This document shows, in pieces, positions 16,720-30,000 of a stretch of DNA of 64,000 nucleotides (the stretch's first letter is position 1; each line of letters starts with the position of its first letter). The DNA is taken from positions 10,741,556-10,805,555 of the forward strand of contig NC_133901.1 in the NCBI RefSeq assembly GCF_964199755.1. Direction: 5' to 3'. Under the pieces are notes generated by a model, which was given only the letters and a program-made list of their open reading frames with translations, was not told the DNA's origin and did not search any database. The DNA is from Larus michahellis (taxonomy: Eukaryota > Chordata > Aves > Charadriiformes > Laridae). A program made the position numbers and the translations under genes.

Positions 16720-18740
16720 CCAACAGGGTAAAATTCAACTTCTCTTCGGACAAGACAGGCCAGCAAATGTGTTAAAACGGTGCAGGTTTCTTTTGATGTA
16801 ACCAGGAACAGTGACGCGTACAATGATTTGAAAAGAAATGTTGCAGTAGAAAATCAGCAAGGGCGGCCATCTGGTAAATGATCAACAAATGAAAAATTGC
16901 ATGTTCGTCCCTTGCCTTGGAGCTGCACGGGTTGCTTTCCCATATGAAACTGTGATGTATCACTAATACTACATATATTAAGACCGCTGGTACACGGGGA
17001 AGGTGGATTGCTTTTGCTCACCAGTTCTTTTCTCATTTACAAATGTGTCACAATTGGCAGCAGGTCTCATAGGAGCATCTGGTAACCTTTCAGAAAGGAT
17101 TCAGAGCTGTTCATACTCGGATACATCCAAAGCTCATTTACTGCTTTAGACTTTCAGTAAACCAAGTTGCTGGTGGGTGCCCGGAGTCGGATCCCTTTTG
17201 GTGCAGAAGAGCAGAAGAGGGACATGGCCACTGGAGAAGGCAGGGGGCCGCAGGGCCACACCTCCTCTTTGAGGGTGCAGACGTCTCCTCATTGGTGTCG
17301 GTCACATTTATTTCTCTGCCGGCAGCAGCTCCTTTTCTGAGCAAACTTTTTTGGAGCCCAAATTTCAGTTGTCCAGACACGAGTGGGATGGGGGATGCCC
17401 TTCTAAGCAGCTGAAGCAAGGAAGCACAGGGAAATGTCACTCCTGTGTTAAAGGCGATCTCTTCTTGTTAGACACACCAAAATCCTTTCAGTGGAAATTT
17501 CCAGATTTGATGAGGAGGAACGTGGGCCAAAGTGCTGAGACTCTCGTGCCTGCCAGTGGGATGGAGGGGATGCCCGCAGTGTGACGGAGGAGGAAGGGGG
17601 AGACCTCTCCCCCTCGGGAGGGAACGATTTTGCTCACAGGCTGGTGTGGCTGAAGCCTGGCCGGCAGCTCAGCACCACACAGCCGCTCCCTCACCTGCGC
17701 AGGGGGAGCATCAGAAGGGGGAAAGGGAGAAAACGGGTGGGTTAGAAACAAGGAGAGTGGAAAAGAAAGCCCAAGGAAAACAAGGGATGCAAAAGAAAGC
17801 CATTGCTGACCAGCAAGCCAGCGATGCCCAGCCAGGCCCCGAGCAAGGGCAGCCCCCGCCACCCTTCGCCCCCCCAGCCCCTTGCAGTTTCATTGCTGAG
17901 CACGGTGTGGTAGGGTGTGGGATTAGCCCTTTGGGCGGTTGGCATCACATGTCCCCGCTCTGTCCCCTCCCAGCCTCTTGGGCACTCCCAGCACACTCGC
18001 TGGCTTGCAGTCTGAGGAGCAGAAAAGCCCTTGGTGCCACGCAGGCACTGCATGAACTAGGGCTCCCCGGGGCTCTCCGGGCTCTTTTCAGCACAGCTGC
18101 AAAACAGAGCCCCGCACGAGCTGCTGGGAAGAATTCTCATCATTCAGCTCATGACACGCTCAAGGTTCAGGACTTGTTTGGCACCCTTTTAGAACCCTCC
18201 TGGCCTTCACTCGCCTGTGCCAGCGCTTGTGGCTGCTCTAGGTTCTGCCAGTCCTCCTGGGCCATGACGGTCCCAGCCAGACCAGCCTCCAGACATGCCA
18301 GGCCCCGCACACCTGGGCAAAAGGCCGGAGCAGAGAAGAGCTTCCCTTGGGGCGAGAGGATCTGCTGGGCTCAGCTGGCAGAGGAGGAGCTCAGGCAACA
18401 CTTCAGCAAAGGGCAGATGCCCAAGTCCCTGCCGGGCCCTGCTGGGCTGCACCCTCAAGTGCCCGGGGAGCCGGCAGATGGGCTGGGGAGGCCACTCCAA
18501 CAGGGAGCTGTGCCTCAGGACTGCACGCAAGCAACCACCAGCCCTGGGCTGGGGTGCAGCAGAGCCAGCTCTCTGCTCAGGGAGAGCCTCTTGCCCACAC
18601 TGCCTGCTGGGGCCAGCAGGGGCGGTGACCGGCATGTTTCCCCTGGGCAGGGCCGGCAGCTGTGGGAAGGCCTGGGCAGCCTGGGGAGGGACGGCTGTGG
18701 GCAACGGCTGCTTCCAGACCACGAGCGGTGTTCCCCTTCC
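16720..18740. other. GC-rich stretch with a long but unsupported open frame
   Basis: A plus-strand frame stays open from 17532 to 19166 (544 codons) and runs straight through the RhoGAP exon. Apart from that exon its protein is low-information and rich in A, G, P and S. It ignores the clear splice acceptor at 18741-18745 and donor at 18942, so it is best explained by few AT-rich stop codons. Weak hints of an earlier RhoGAP exon near 18360-18430 (AEEELRQHFSKG) are too poor to call. Confidence 0.4.
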
Positions 18741-18745
18741 TGCAG

Positions 18746-19293
18746 GGTAGCCCACAAGTTGCCGGCAGCCAATCTCGTCCTGCTGAAGCGGCTGCTGTGC
18801 CTCCTGCGGCACATCGGGCACAACGCAGCCACCAGCAGGATGAGCTGCAGCAATCTGGCCATCTGCGTCGGGCCCAACCTGCTGAGCCCTCCCAACGAGG
18901 ACCTGCTCCCGCTGGAGGCCATGCTGGAGGTCACGGAGAAGGTAGGCTGTAGCCACCAGCCGCCTGCAGCCTTCCCGGCCGAGGAGAGCCGGGCTGCTCT
19001 GCTAGAGGTCCCTGGCTGCCTCCTCTCTGCAGCAAGTGCTGGGGGGGTGACTGCCTGCAAGAGCAGCCCCACAGCCACGGCCACCTTCTGCGCAGAGGCG
19101 AGGGTGCGCACTGGAAGAGGCTGCTTGGTCCCTTTCCAGGCAGCAGACTTGAGAGCGCGGCTTTGATGCGTGCAGATGAAGGCGCTGGTGGAGTTTCTGA
19201 TGGAGAGCGCCGGGAGATCTTTGGGGAGGAGGTGGCCGGCCTTTCCCCTGCAGCAGCCCAGGAGTGCCCAGCCCCCCCGCAGAGAGACACAGG
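18746..19293 (+). pseudogene. RhoGAP (TAGAP-like) fragment, two exons, second frameshifted
   Basis: RhoGAP domains stimulate GTP hydrolysis by Rho GTPases. Exon 18746-18941 follows a TTCCCCTTCCTGCAG acceptor and encodes LPAANLVLLKRLLCLLRHIG, then a segment containing SNLAICVGPNLLSP, a signature of the C-terminal half of the RhoGAP fold. It ends VTEK before GTAGGC. Exon 19176-19293 continues in phase as MKALVEFLMESAG. After that the expected EIFGEEVAGLSP reads in the next frame, as if one base were missing near 19210; the donor is GTAAGA. The upstream half of the domain, with the arginine finger, is not found. TAGAP-like genes are repeated in many bird genomes, so this is probably a degenerate paralogue. 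ARHGAP20-like is an alternative family label. Confidence 0.7.
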
Positions 19294-22200
19294 TAAGAGG
19301 AGGGACTGAGGCTCTTGGCGGGCCGGGGCTGGGGCTGCCAGCAACCGCAGCATCCTTTCTGGCGGGGCTGGGCACCAAGCCTTCTCCTCTCCACCTGGCC
19401 CCTGCTCGGCCCCTGCCTCTGGGAGCAAAGGTTACGGTTGCCCAAGAGGAGTTCTGGTTACGGACAAAGGACATGATGGAAGCAACAACTCACCAAAACC
19501 ACATTAGGACTCGCCGTCACTAGTTACGAGGCTGCTGATGCTTCATGAGAACGCCTGGAAAACAAGCAGAAGCGACGTCGCCTTGTCCCAGTTCGTAAAT
19601 GTCTCTTCTTTGACCTTGATCGCCTTTAGGACAGGTGCCAGCATCTCAGTAAGGTTTCTGAAGTCCTACTATAAGATATCTTAAAGACTTATTGACTGAA
19701 AAAGCATAAAGCTTTTATCATGAATACAGAGTCTGCTTCTTCTGAACATCTGAACTCTTACAAACAGTTTCTTCCCCCTTTTAGTACACAATTTTTTTTA
19801 TGGCATCGCTTAACAGTAAGCACACAGAAAGAGAAGATTATGCTTTCAGGAAGAGAAAATAAATGCAGGGAAGTAAGCCTTGCACGGGCGTAACATGCTC
19901 CACGACAGACCTTATATTATTTTTAGTGTTTTCTTAAAATATTTCATACAAAAACTATAGAATGAGAGCCGACAAAGCCTTTGTGTTAACTTCAAAGTCT
20001 ACACTACAAGGACCTTCGGAAAAAAGCAGATGCCCATCGCAGACGCACCTCGTACTCACAGAGCACTCCGGATCCTTTCCATCGGTCCTGCACTGTCGTG
20101 GCAGAAGAAAGGGCGACTGTGGAGAAATGCTGGCAGCTGACGTTCTGCTGAGAGAAGAAAAAACCCTTTCGCATAAAGCTGCGTAGGAATCTAAAGCTTC
20201 CTTTCATGGAGGTTTGCAAAGACTGCAGCCGAGCGGAGGAAAAAGCATCTGGCATCACCTCTGGCGCAATTGTTGATGCAGGCCACTGGAGCTTTTGCAA
20301 TTTTTTAGACAAACCTGCCTTTTTTTACTCACTGGCAGCTCTAGTTGCGCTAGAGCCACTTTCCCAGATACACACTGCGACAGAACCCCACACCTATGTA
20401 CATTCTCTTGAGCCTTCGTAGAGCCAGGGTTTCGTCACCCTACATGTCCTGAGTTGAATATTTTTGTCAAAGGGTACGGTAACCCACACATCCTTCTAAA
20501 CAGCCTCCTTGCAACAAAGCAGTGATTTTTTCCAGGCCATTTCTCCCAACAGTCAAGATCTTGTCAAACTGTCGCGAAACCTGCTCAGGGGCCCTCCCAG
20601 CTTTTGGGTGCCCTTGGATTTACCAGGCGCACGCTCTCCTCTGCCTCCCAACAGCAAAAGCACGGTGCGCTCTCAGACCAGAGCACAACCCTGTGGGCGC
20701 CCACGCACACCCGGATGCTTTGACGAGGAGCCCCCGAGCGTCCCCAGGAGCGCAGGTCAGCTTTGCCTGCACCCATTACGGGGCATGCGGTTTCTGAAGC
20801 TGTGAACCGAAAACTGCATCTTGACGCTCGTCTGCGGCAGAAGCCAACCACAATGAGAACTCCACAAAAACCTAGCGACACAAATCGCAAACCTGCAGCA
20901 GCAGCAGCTTCAGAGACCAGGAACAAGGGAGAAAAATAAAACAGCTTCATCTGGCGCACAGGAAAGCGGCAGATGGAGAAAAGGGTCAGCGTTCCTAGCC
21001 ATTACAGAAAACGGGCATTCTCCTTCCCTTCCTAAACCTGTCTGTTAGGCCTAAATATCGCAGCACTACTGTGGCCATACTGAGGTAGGGAACAACGGCC
21101 CTGCCGCCACACATTTACGCAGCAGGACACACAGACAGAGGGACTTCTTTTGCCACACACGGCCCTGAATTTCCTGAAAGTTTATGTTTACCAAACACAC
21201 CCACGCGGAACGTACTGGCAAACAACGTTTGGCAATTAAACTTTGATGCGTTGGACACACGCGATTTTTGGGGAACTTGCCATTTGCTTCCTGCTGCTGC
21301 TGTTCTTCCTTCAGAAATTCTACTTGTAGACAAGTCATTCCCTACCGGTTTAAGCATCTACCTTCCTGGTATCGCCGGCACTTTTACGCAGGCAAGTCAC
21401 TTAATTGCTCGTCTAAAATTATCCAAATGAAAGCTGTAGCCATGAAAGAGGAGTGACAAAGAAAAGGAGAGGTCAGGCAGCAAAAGAGTTCTGCAGGCTG
21501 CCACCTGCACTCAACAGCGCATTCTAGTTTTGAAAGCGCACACACCCACACCCCCACAAAAGAAAACAAACAAACAGACAAAAACCCTGGGACCTTCTAT
21601 CTCTCCTGTCTGCCGCAGCTCATCCCTGTCTCAGCGTATCCTCTTGTCAGAGCACCAAGCGCAGGCCATCTGTATCCCGAGGACATTTGCACGGGACAAA
21701 GACGTGTTCAGAAATAGCCTGGATCTCCAAGAGCGGTGTCATTTTTCTGGTTTTGAGAATCACAACTCAATTTTATGTAGTGGCATGTTTGGGAGGAAAC
21801 TAATTACCTTTTAAATGTAGCCTCTACTAGGGGGGAGAAAAACGTGTTAGAGACTGCAAAAAAAAAAAAAAAACAAACCCCAAAAATTAGGATTCAGACC
21901 TCCCACCCAGGAGGGAGCTGCGGGGACATTAACAAAAGTGAAGACCAAGACCAGCAACACCCAGTGAAGTTTGGCTTTAATTCTGACTGCTTACTTAAGA
22001 GACCCTCTGAGTCTACACCTCAGTCCTAGGAAGGACCAGTCCTTTTCTGGAACGACAAAAACTTTCTTTGCTTAAACGTCCCAGACTGAAGGCTCCATGG
22101 AACAAGGTCGACTGAGACACAGAAAAACATGCCATCCAGACTCAAGGAATAATAATAAAAAAGAATAAAAATCAAGTGACGCATCGGTTTCCATCATGTT

Positions 22201-22640
22201 TCATTCATTACATTTCTACTGGCACCTAGGTCCTCAAACATATTAGCTAGACGGACACCACAGACTAGTCAAAATTGAGTTACGCACAGGAAAATAAAAG
22301 GCTATCTCCCACTTGCCCCTGGAACCGGTATGAACAAACAGAAGAGAAACGCTTGACCCTAACGAAGGTAACAGGCAGCTCGTAATTCATTCTAGATGAC
22401 AGTTCAGGCTTTGACCCCAAAGGAAGCCATTCCTAACTACCAAGGGACCTCCTCAGGCAGGAAGTACACTCTGTTAACCACAACTCCAGCTCCTCATTCG
22501 CTTTTTCTGCACTGGCAGCAAATTTGCTTTTTCTCTGCAGCTTTGACGGGGAGTATCTGTAGCGCCCCCGAACTCGCAAATGTGTCTCGCTGCTCCCCCA
22601 GCCCCACGCATGCCACTACCTGAGCAGTGAGCGGAATCAG
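19294..22640. other. Stretch without a recognisable gene
   Basis: About 3.3 kb of mixed sequence with many short frames and no family match, convincing exon or clear repeat. An A-run at about 21858-21873 is the only simple repeat noted. Confidence 0.4.
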
Positions 22641-23330
22641 CCGTGCGGGATTTTGTTGCCGTGACGCAGAAGGTGACCCTGGGAAAAGCAAAGCAGAGAA
22701 ATGAGCCTGGTTGTCACACCCAGCCAAGGGGGACGAGCCGGGGGGACCCGCAACCCACTGCTGTCCTTGGGAGCGGGGCCAGGAAGGACCCTCCGTGCAG
22801 GGAGAGGGGGCCTGGTGCAGATTCCATCTCAAGCCCTGTTCCTGAGCCCAAAGCCCTCTCTTTCTCAGCCCCAAAACCAGCCACACGAGAGTGGTTGCCA
22901 GCCCCGGCAGCAAGAGTCCCGCTCTCCCTGTCCAGCCCCCAAACCGGCTCCCCCTCTCTGCTTCCTCACCCCCTCTGCAGCCCCCCTGGCCGACACTGAG
23001 GGACCGCAGCCACCCCACAGCCCGGCACCCCCAGGGCCCCATGGGCACTTTTGGGGAGCGCTGGGGAACTGCGGGGGGCCTGACACCGCATCCCTCTGGG
23101 GCGGCACCAGCACAGCCCGGGCGCCACTTTCTTACCGTCCTGGCAGGATTTATTTCTCCAGCACCACACCCCAAACCCCCCAGGACCATGGGACCCCACG
23201 GGGAGCCGGGCCCAGCCAGCCCCCTCTGGCCCAACAACGCCCCGCCTCAGGTCCCCCGTTCCCCCAGTCCTGCACAGGGCTCTCCCGGTCCGTCCCCCCC
23301 ATCACTCTTTTTTATTAGTAGTAGGTGGAG
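22640..23330. other. C-rich (plus strand) GC block
   Basis: About 700 bp of C-runs and CCCC/GGGG tracts that leave long frames open on both strands (for example 22494-23237 minus, 22701-23318 plus). The predicted proteins are P/A/S/G-rich on one strand and G/R/W-rich on the other, and resemble nothing known. CpG is only moderate. It may be a regulatory or structural GC block; I do not call a gene. Confidence 0.4.
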
Positions 23331-26300
23331 TTGGAAAAAAATAAATCTGTCTTAAAAGTAAACTATTTCTAGTGTTTGTTTAACAGAAGTGTCTCGGTTT
23401 AGGGGTTACTTTAATCCCATGATTAACAAGACTGGTTTGAGGGAGGAACTCTGCTTTTCAACAGTATCCCAATGCTTGAACACAAGAATAAGTGAAAAAA
23501 AAAGTACTCCAGGCAACTCCATTAAAACACACGTTATGAGCCCCAAAGGAATTGGCAAGAGGCACAGGTAAAGAACAGAAAAGGCTTTATTACGTCAGAC
23601 AGATCTTATTGTCCCAGCTGTACTGGGAAACGCACCGTCATCTCGGTTTAGGCAACATTCAGTACAGAGTAACTCCCGCTATCCTGGGTCATAGGTATCA
23701 GCGCCACACAGAGTTACGGTACAGTCTTCAACAGATTACAGAAGATTTGGATATGCAAAACAGTTTACATTTTTAAAAAAAAAAAAAGTTTTGGTTCCTA
23801 AGATTGTGACCGGATATTTACTGCTTTGTACACGTCCCACTCCTTTCATTTCCTTTACAACCCACCCCACAATAGCTAAATGAAAGAGAATCTTAAAAAC
23901 TTATTTCTCTGCTATTTGTTTTCTAGTAAGGCAGCGAAATCTTCCTTTTAAAATAAAGGACCGGGCATTTTTCCATGTGAACTTTCCACCAAGAGGACAA
24001 GCTGCTTGTATCCAGAGACTGGGAACAAGGTCATGACTTTGCTACACAAGCGGCCTTTCTAGTCTGAGGGATCCAAAATGTGACCTCTATAATCCCCGTT
24101 TTCTATTTTTTCTTATCAGTCTCAGCAGTTCACAGGAGCAGGCCAGCAGTGGTACCATCAGAGGCAGCTCTGTTTCAGCAATCATTCTCAGATGCTTTCT
24201 AGAAGGGAGAAAGCATTTCTTCCATCTTTTAAGGCCCAGTTGAGCACTACAAGCAAGTGTATGCACAGCTTGAAATGAAGCGACCGTTACCTGTGATTGT
24301 TATTCTCCTGTGCAAATAAATAGTGGCTTCCCAGGAAAAACTGTAGTAGTTCGCATTCAGAATGATTAGTACCACATGCATCTTACAATGTACCTGAGAA
24401 CAGGTACAGGGCTGGTAAGAGTAGTGCAAAAGGTACAGAATCTCACAACACACGTTTCTGGTTTCTTTCTGTATCGATTGTGAGTTAGATTTTTTTTATT
24501 TTATTTTTATAAGAAGAGCTGAACAGAAGAGCATGGTCTCTGTTAACCAGAGGGAACAAAAACATCCTCCGTAGCTTGCTAGATCTCAGAATTAAAAAAA
24601 AAAAAAAGTATACAGTGCGGGTGTTTAAGTGCATACATTAACTATTAAAATGGAGGAGCAGAATTAAAAAAACCTCTGTAACTGATGTTTAATTTAAAAA
24701 TATCATCTGATACAACTATAATAAGGCATTGTAAATACTGTGCTGAACTCCAGAGGTTACTTTATTCTTTCTCTCCTGGCTTCTAATAACACTTGTAAAA
24801 AACAATGCAACCAAACATGGTTTTAGGTAGGAGGGGGTCTGGTTTTGCAGGAAACCCCACCTGTCCAAGCGATCCTGCGCTGCTGCCCACATCCATCCCT
24901 GCATGAAATGGGTGCACAGCTGCTGCCCGCCTGACCCCGCGCCATTCCCTGTGTTCCAGAGAGGCGTAAGTGGTTTGTAGCAGAACACTGAAAGGGTAAT
25001 CATACATAGGCTGTGTTATCTGTTTAGAATAGACTAATTAACATACAGCACGTAATTACTTTAGTTTGTTGGCAGGCATACTATTGTTTTTTACACTAGA
25101 ACAAAGTCCTTCTAGTGTAAGTCTGCTTATCCTTAGCTGGAGCAGTCTTGATGGGAAGCCACTTCTAATTTACGGAGCATTGGGGAGACTATCTGAATGT
25201 AAAACCCCGCAAAATGGAAAACGCTGAAGCTGATAACTCATCACTGTAAGCTGATGTTTGATATCCAGCCCCCCAATGTTGGCATAGCTTTCCCTCTGGA
25301 GAGGGGGTTATACACTGTCCTTTCCTCTGCCTTTCTAGAATTATCCACTTTCATACCCAGCAGAAGCGTATGTGCGGTGTCGCTGATCAGTTCACTGACC
25401 TTGTCAACAGTGCCCTCAATATGCACTTAAGGGACTTGGCTATTTCTTTTAACGTGGTTTTTCTAGGAGTTTGTGTTAGTGATTTGGGCCCCTTCTTGAG
25501 CTGGCTGGAGAAGAGCTGCTTTTCTGTTCAGTTGGCCTATCAAGCAGTTGAAACACTACAACTGCTGTCTTTGTGATTCCTTCAAAACATTTATAGGACA
25601 TATAATACAGTAATTCTACAACAAAATTTTAAGTCAGGATTATCTTTAGTGTGAAGCTCTTACAGCACAGAACATTCACCTGTATAAAAACATGGGAGGC
25701 AAAAATGATCCGAGTTTGGATTTCTAAAGCAGCAGTGCATAGGGAGCTATATTTTACTACTAGAAATACTACTTCAGTTCTTATATTTAAACTCTTGAAC
25801 TTCTCGGTGTTCTAGGGAGCAGACAATAATCCTACATGGGGAAATGGGGCTTGAGGATTTTTTTTAATTGGTATGTTCATAATAGAACTATGGCAGTATC
25901 ATCTTTAAAAATTAAGATGTGAATATGAGTGATGAAGCTAGCCCAGGGTAATTAATCCTTGTGGGAAAATGTTTTCTTGTCTGTGCATAGAATAAAAACA
26001 AATGCAGGTAAAATATTCAGAAACCCTCGAATCAAATTAGGACTGTAGCATGTGCATGCAAAAAGGACAATCAAAGGACTGAGTGTGAGCTAAAGCTTAA
26101 GACCTAAGAACTCCAAAGTTTTTTATTGATGTGACAACAACTCTGTTTGAAGAAAAATAAAGTTAATGAAATTTACATGATGGAAAACTTCCAAGCTCCC
26201 ACAGATTCTTCATAACCAAAACACATTCATGAATCAGTTGAACCACAGCAATAGTAAGGCCCTACCAGTTTTGCAGACTGATTTAAACTTCGAGCAAGAA

Positions 26301-27051
26301 GGAAGGAGGATGCTTTGATTCAAGTCAGAGGGGGTAGGATGAACTGAGCCGTCAAGTTCAATGCTCTGCTCACTTTGTGAGCTCAACCACTTCTGTTTGG
26401 ATGGGCATTTAAACAGATTGTGGTAGCTTTACATTAAGCCAAACCTTCAAAAGTTGGGCAATAAACGAAGACAGGAAATAGAAAAATCTAAGTAATGCTG
26501 GATTTGTTACAAAATCAAGGGCAAACCGAGCAAGTCTGAGAAGCATTTCCAACCGTTTGAAAACCTGCAGATAAAGCAGTATCCCGAATTCAAGGCATGA
26601 TTCTGAGCCTTTTAATGTTACCTGGAAAAATTATCCCCATCAGTTGAGGTTAAGACTTACGTTCTAGCCAACAGCTCGACAGGTCTGCAATTTCCAGGCT
26701 CTCGAGTTAGATCTGAGGCTAACAGGATGGATCTTCGTCAGTGGTGGAGGTAGCAACAGCTGAAGGAACAGGCTGTGGCATTTCCAGTGGATTTTGAAGT
26801 TTTGTTTCTGAAATGCTAAATTCCATCATGGGCTTTTTCATCTCCACCACAGGTGCAAAAAACCAGTAATGCTAATTCCAGCAATCCAGATCCTATTTCA
26901 TATGCAGAAATTAACCCAAAGGCAAGTAATAAAAATGCATACATCATCCCATTCAATTATTCAGCAGTTTTGCAGACATACTGGGAAAAAAACTAGTTTT
27001 CAATATAAAAATTGTCTATGAAACAGTCTAACTTTAATTTTTCTCCATGGA
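23331..27051 (-). other. UGGT1: 3' flank of UGGT1, including its 3' UTR
   Basis: AT-rich sequence after the UGGT1 stop codon with no conserved coding frame. Minus-strand AATAAA hexamers occur at 26122-26127, 24761-24766 and 23586-23591, allowing 3' UTRs of about 0.9 to 3.5 kb. The true end cannot be told from sequence alone. Confidence 0.5.
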
Positions 27052-27077
27052 TCATAATTCCACGTGTGCTTCTGGAT
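27052..27077 (-). CDS. UGGT1: UGGT1 terminal coding exon, tail HVEL
   Basis: After a strong pyrimidine-rich acceptor (TCTCCTCTTCTACAG), 26 coding bases give D (split codon), PEAHVEL and TGA at 27052-27054. The phase fits exon 34 exactly. The last four residues replace the human REEL with HVEL, a KDEL-like retrieval signal. Confidence 0.82.
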
Positions 27078-30000
27078 CTGTAGAAGAGGAGAGAAAAATG
27101 AGTACTTAATTTCCAGCTGCCTCAATTAGCAGATTGGTTTGAAATTAGTATATAAACCCCAAATACTTGTTCTTTGCAAGGTTACCAGTGACTGAAGAAC
27201 ACTTCATACCCATTGTGTATAGCGGCACTTTAATTAAGGGTTAAGATAAGGCAGAGCTCATAAAATCACAGGAACAGTGAGGGTCTTTAACAGAACTGGG
27301 AAAAGTGCAACACAGCTCTCTGTTGTCAGAATCAGGTGACATTACACCAGCCTGACTCAGCGAGGCCTTTCTGTCCCACTAACATACACGGATTATCGAG
27401 CAGATCCACCGTGCAAGCTTACAGTGAACCAGTACGCAACTTAACCCCAGTCCAAACAGATAGGAAGGAAGTCCCAGAAGTAGGGAAATATCAGAAAGAT
27501 TACCGTGTGTGTGTTGTTCTGGCATCTTAGCTGGTGTTCCCGTTTCTTTTTCTTTCTGGAAAAGACTTTGGAGCAGTTTGATTTCTTGATCATAGTCCTG
27601 CCATTCCGGAACTATGCGCATCGCTGCTTGCAACTTGGGCTCTTTGGTCATTGGGTTATTACACTGTAAACAAAACATACGAACTGTTCAGACACTTAAT
27701 GTGTAAAAAAAGGCTTATTTTACTGAATAGAGGTATGCTTCCCCTTTGTGGAACGAATCTGTTGTTGGTGAACAACACATGCCTGTATTGTACGTAGCCA
27801 GAGTACTCTGTAAAGTATCTTTCCAAACTCGTAATAACGTAACTGCTCCAGACAAGAGAAATAGAGAAGCTAAAGGAAAAAACTGAAGTGCTGAAAACAC
27901 TGAAGTAACAACACAGGATGAGATGTCTAGAGCTGAGGCAGGGAAGCGCCTCTAAAACCGGTCACTGTATTTTGTTGTGAATAAATGAAGAATGAAGGAG
28001 CCGTACTGCACTTACCAGGTCAATGGTTTTTGCTCTCTTCTTTGAGGAATCATCACACCATGTTTCACACCACAGCCACTCCTGGGGGAGTGATTTAATT
28101 GGCACCTGGTGGATCATGTTATTCGGCAAATCCTGTTGTGAAGAATGAGAGTGAGCAGCAGTTTCCACAGGGTGCAGAGTGGGAGGAACCCACCACACCC
28201 ACACCCCCAACCAGACAACAGGGAGAAGTTTAACTTTTGTAAAGTTTTTTTTTTCCAGTGCAAATAAAAAGTAAAGAATCAACCTTTCATTTCATTGCAA
28301 AGTCCTTTGGGAAAAAATCTGCATACAACAACTGTTAATCTTATTTTGTTGAAAATTAGTTATTTAGCAAACAGTTTTAAAGCAGTAATGTGAATCCAGT
28401 ATCAAGCCTGTACTGGACCAGTTTGAAAGACTATTCTTAATTGATTAAAACCATCATGTTAGTTTTTTCCATCCGCCACAGTACAGGCCTTATTTCCATG
28501 TTGTTAAGTCAGTGCACAGGAAAGCCCTCGCAGTTGGATAGCTCAAGAAACAAGTACCCAGTTGTGTTATGTATTTGTCTTGGAGTATACTGGAAAATTT
28601 GATAGTCTTAAGGCATTTAAGGGGAAAGTGTTGTTTCCACCCACCAGTGATGTTTGATGCTATCAATACCCGCCTCGTTTGAAGGCAGGGCATAACAGGC
28701 CTGCCACTGACATCTGTCTGTGATTGACGTTTGTCCAGGAACGGAGGGGTCCCAACCTGCCATCGTACCCCAGCGCAACAAAACAAACCAAACACAATAA
28801 AAACACACCTGATCAAGGTTGGACAGACTGTTAGGATCCTGACTAAGACCCTGATACTGTCCTCTGAGTCGATCTCCAGCTGCTATCTTTCTGAACTTCT
28901 TCAGATCCACAACATACAGAGCACTACGTGGAGATGATGCAATTAGTAATGACATTTGAGTGATGGGCAACTTACTGCAGCCCCAGCAGACCCCGAGATA
29001 TAATACGCTAAAACAATCTCTTGGTGGCAGTACATCAAGTTATCTAATACAAGGCAAGAAAGCAGTTCTAACAAGGCACATATGAGAAAAAATTTTCAAC
29101 AAATCTATCTTGGCTTTGCTGTCATGCAGTCCCTTCTTCCAACATTTGTTATTAAGAAATGAAAGTGCCTGGTTAGTTAACACCTCAGTTCTTCATCTGT
29201 AAAAGTTGTAGCACACTGAAAGTAACTTCAGTGTCCCTAGTGCTTCAAATGGACCATAGGGAATGGAACCTTAAAGAGGCAGCAGTAGAGCAAAAAGCGG
29301 TTCACGGCAGCGTTGTACACCTCAGCTAGTTTTCCACTAATGCTAAGTAATAGCAAAAGCCTTCCCCTGCTATTTTGAAAAAACGGAATTCTTCAGTACC
29401 TGATGTGGTATTTTCTTCCAGCTAAATGACTTGCCCAGTATCCCGATTTCCAGAACCTGTAGCCATCCATTTCTCTTCGACTGTCACAGAACGGAGTATA
29501 TCCATAAGGAGCACCATCTAGATTGAAATCTCTTAATTCCTTTAGATCTGTGCGCACAATCTGAAGGGAAAGGACATTTTATTTTCATTTGTCAAAGCCT
29601 GCCACGAGTTATTTTGAAATGCTGGTCAGGATTTAATTCAAACGGAGCAAACAATTAAAGGAACAACTACCTGTCATACTCTGCAGTCTTCGGCATTATG
29701 TATATGTAGCACAAAAACACAGCACAAAAGGTGTTGTCTCCCTTGCCCTTAGTGCTGGAGCAACTAAAATAGAGCTTAAAATAATCTGATAGGGGTTGGT
29801 TTGAGAGCTGAAGGGCCAAATAGTTGCTTAATAAGTAGCAAGAATTCTCACTATACATGAACTCTATCGGGATCTTTTCCTCTTGAAAATTTGCAAACCC
29901 TTCAGGGAATAAGGCTTTTAAGTGTCTTTTTGACACAGATATTGTGGCAGTAATACTACTCTAAAAATACCACTCTGGCAGGGGGAAAAAAACGCATTAA

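Noticed and set aside
17532-19166. 544-codon plus-strand open frame
   Set aside because: It crosses clear splice sites of the RhoGAP exon, and outside that exon the protein is low-information; high G+C alone explains the lack of stops.
22494-23237. 247-codon minus-strand frame in the GC block
   Set aside because: Overlaps equally long frames on the other strand and resembles no family; compositional artefact.
25241-25576. Short frames downstream of UGGT1
   Set aside because: No family match or splice sites; lies in AT-rich 3' flank.
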